This document shows positions 63,361-64,000 of a DNA stretch of 64,000 nucleotides, one piece after another; positions within the stretch are counted from its first letter, which is position 1; the number at the start of each line of letters is the position of its first letter. The position numbers and the translations under genes were made by a program. The DNA is taken from positions 3,658,001 through 3,722,000 of the forward strand of contig NZ_CP058910.1 in assembly GCF_013415885.1 (NCBI RefSeq). Direction: 5' to 3'. Under the pieces are notes generated by a model that saw nothing but the letters and a program-made list of their open reading frames with translations, ran no database searches and was not told the DNA's origin. The DNA is from Halosimplex rubrum (GTDB lineage: Archaea; Halobacteriota; Halobacteria; Halobacteriales; Haloarculaceae).

Positions 63361-63645
63361 ATGCCCGCCGATCTGCAGGAGAAAACCGACCGCTACGAGG
63401 GGCTGCTGGCCGAGGCGCTCGACGCCGCCGAGGTGGCACCGCCCGAGGGGACGCCGATGGCCGAGGCCGCCGCCGAGTGCGAGGAGATGGCCCGCTCGTA
63501 TCTGGAGGACGGCCGCCACTTCCGCGAGTCCGACGACCCCGTCAACGCGCTTGCCTCCTTTTCCTACGGCCACGCCTGGCTCGACGCCGGCGCGCGCATC
63601 GGCCTGTTCGACGTGCCCGAGGAGGGGCATCTGTTCACGGTGTAA
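63361..63645 (+). CDS. DUF357 domain protein
   Basis: 94 residues. The DUF357 core is AAECEEMARSYLEDGRHFRE followed by DDPVNALASFSYGHAWLDAG; helix-rich, cytoplasmic. The family is archaeal and often found near replication or translation genes, but has no known function. Start ATG 63361. Confidence 0.85.
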   Translation: MPADLQEKTDRYEGLLAEALDAAEVAPPEGTPMAEAAAECEEMARSYLEDGRHFRESDDPVNALASFSYGHAWLDAGARIGLFDVPEEGHLFTV

Positions 63646-63689
63646 GCCGCCCCCGCTCGCGAATTTCATCCGTGATTTCTAGAGGTTCG

Positions 63690-63699
63690 AGTTTAAGTG
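63690..63699 (+). promoter_or_regulatory. TATA-like element of the secretion-ATPase gene
   Basis: AGTTTAAGTG about 45-50 nt upstream of ATG 63742. Confidence 0.45.
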
Positions 63700-63741
63700 A
63701 CTCGCGAGGGTACGTGAGGTAACGACCTTCCGGGGGTTTCC

Positions 63742-64000
63742 ATGTCACGCGAAGCGACGAACGGATCGGGCACCGATGGGCGGCTCGCGGCCTTCCAGCA
63801 GTGGCTCTCGCGGGCCGCCGGCGCGCTCACCGGCTCGCGGATCCACGTCCCGAACTACGACCCGGCCCGGCACGGCCGGCTGGTCGCCGACGACCCGCCG
63901 TCCGGCGGTCGCGAGGTCGACCGCTACTGGCTCAACGCCCCCTTCGCCTACGTCTCCATCGCCTACGACGACGAGGAGAACGAACACCGCTACCGCGTCG
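63742..64000 (+). CDS. Type IV pilus/type II secretion ATPase (N-terminal part, runs off right edge)
   Basis: Only the first 86 codons are in the window. The stretch ADDPPSGGREVDRYWLNAPF followed by AYVSIAYDDEENEHRYRV is characteristic of the N-terminal region of haloarchaeal GspE/PilB-like ATPases that power archaeal pili or secretion. The Walker motifs and the membrane partner gene (expected immediately downstream) lie outside. Start ATG 63742 follows a TATA-like box at 63690-63699. Confidence 0.65.
   Translation, partial: MSREATNGSGTDGRLAAFQQWLSRAAGALTGSRIHVPNYDPARHGRLVADDPPSGGREVDRYWLNAPFAYVSIAYDDEENEHRYRV

Overview
This is 64 kb of high-GC chromosome from a haloarchaeon (class Halobacteria). 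The evidence is the strongly acidic proteome, the archaeal eIF-5A, TFB-like, Nop5/fibrillarin and RPA genes, the haloarchaea-only families (LWR-salt protein, DUF63, DUF2270, TbsP-like), the TATA boxes lying about 25-30 nt upstream of many start codons (leaderless or near-leaderless transcripts), and a complete archaeal rRNA operon.

Layout. 0-4.2 kb (minus): a zinc-finger/acidic protein running off the left edge, agmatinase next to eIF-5A, a UbiB-type kinase and a small Hsp20. 4.4-9.9 kb (plus): two overlapping moeA genes (the second with a C-terminal binding-protein-like extension), an inositol-monophosphatase-family gene and a DUF63 membrane protein. 10-13 kb (minus): a 51-residue zinc ribbon, a YcaO cyclodehydratase fused to an E1-like N-terminal domain, and a TbsP-like regulator. 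13.2-23 kb: glyA, a lipoprotein, a haem operon (fused AhbA/B siroheme decarboxylase, precorrin-2 dehydrogenase, hemA), pterin dehydratase, LWR-salt protein, Yip1, HAD, tRNA-Leu(CAA) with displaced copies of its 3' end nearby, and a secreted HtrA-like protease. 23-24.1 kb: thioesterase and DUF309. 24.2-29.8 kb (minus): the rRNA operon 16S-23S-5S with long processing stems. It has no tRNA-Ala in the spacer and no tRNA-Cys after 5S; instead two compact tRNA-like folds sit in the 16S-23S spacer and directly before 5S.

30-32 kb: aspartoacylase-family enzyme, UPF0179 and a small conserved protein. 32.4-40.1 kb: a four-gene operon of two different PrkA-type kinases, a DUF444/YeaH VWA protein and SpoVR, behind a leader of about 270 nt. 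40.3-44 kb: a lower-GC accessory block holding a TasA/camelysin-like secreted protein, an archaeal SipW-type signal peptidase, a SipW-type protein built of short beta-solenoid-like repeats, and a membrane-anchored protein with a TasA-like C-terminus; this looks like an extracellular fibre or matrix module. 44-50.6 kb: sarcosine-oxidase-family flavoprotein, long-chain acyl-CoA synthetase, a possible gene remnant, and an ABC-2 exporter divergent from a TetR regulator.

50.8-64 kb: lipoprotein, nop5-fibrillarin pair, gshA, winged-helix regulator, coaD, a minimal TFB-like cyclin-fold protein, the rpa1-rpap1-rpe operon, arfC, a small acidic protein, trxB, DUF2270, DUF357, and the beginning of a type IV pilus/secretion ATPase running off the right edge. 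Most genes are housekeeping. The least conventional parts are the tRNA-like elements of the rRNA operon, the TasA-SipW block, the dual-PrkA module and the YcaO fusion.
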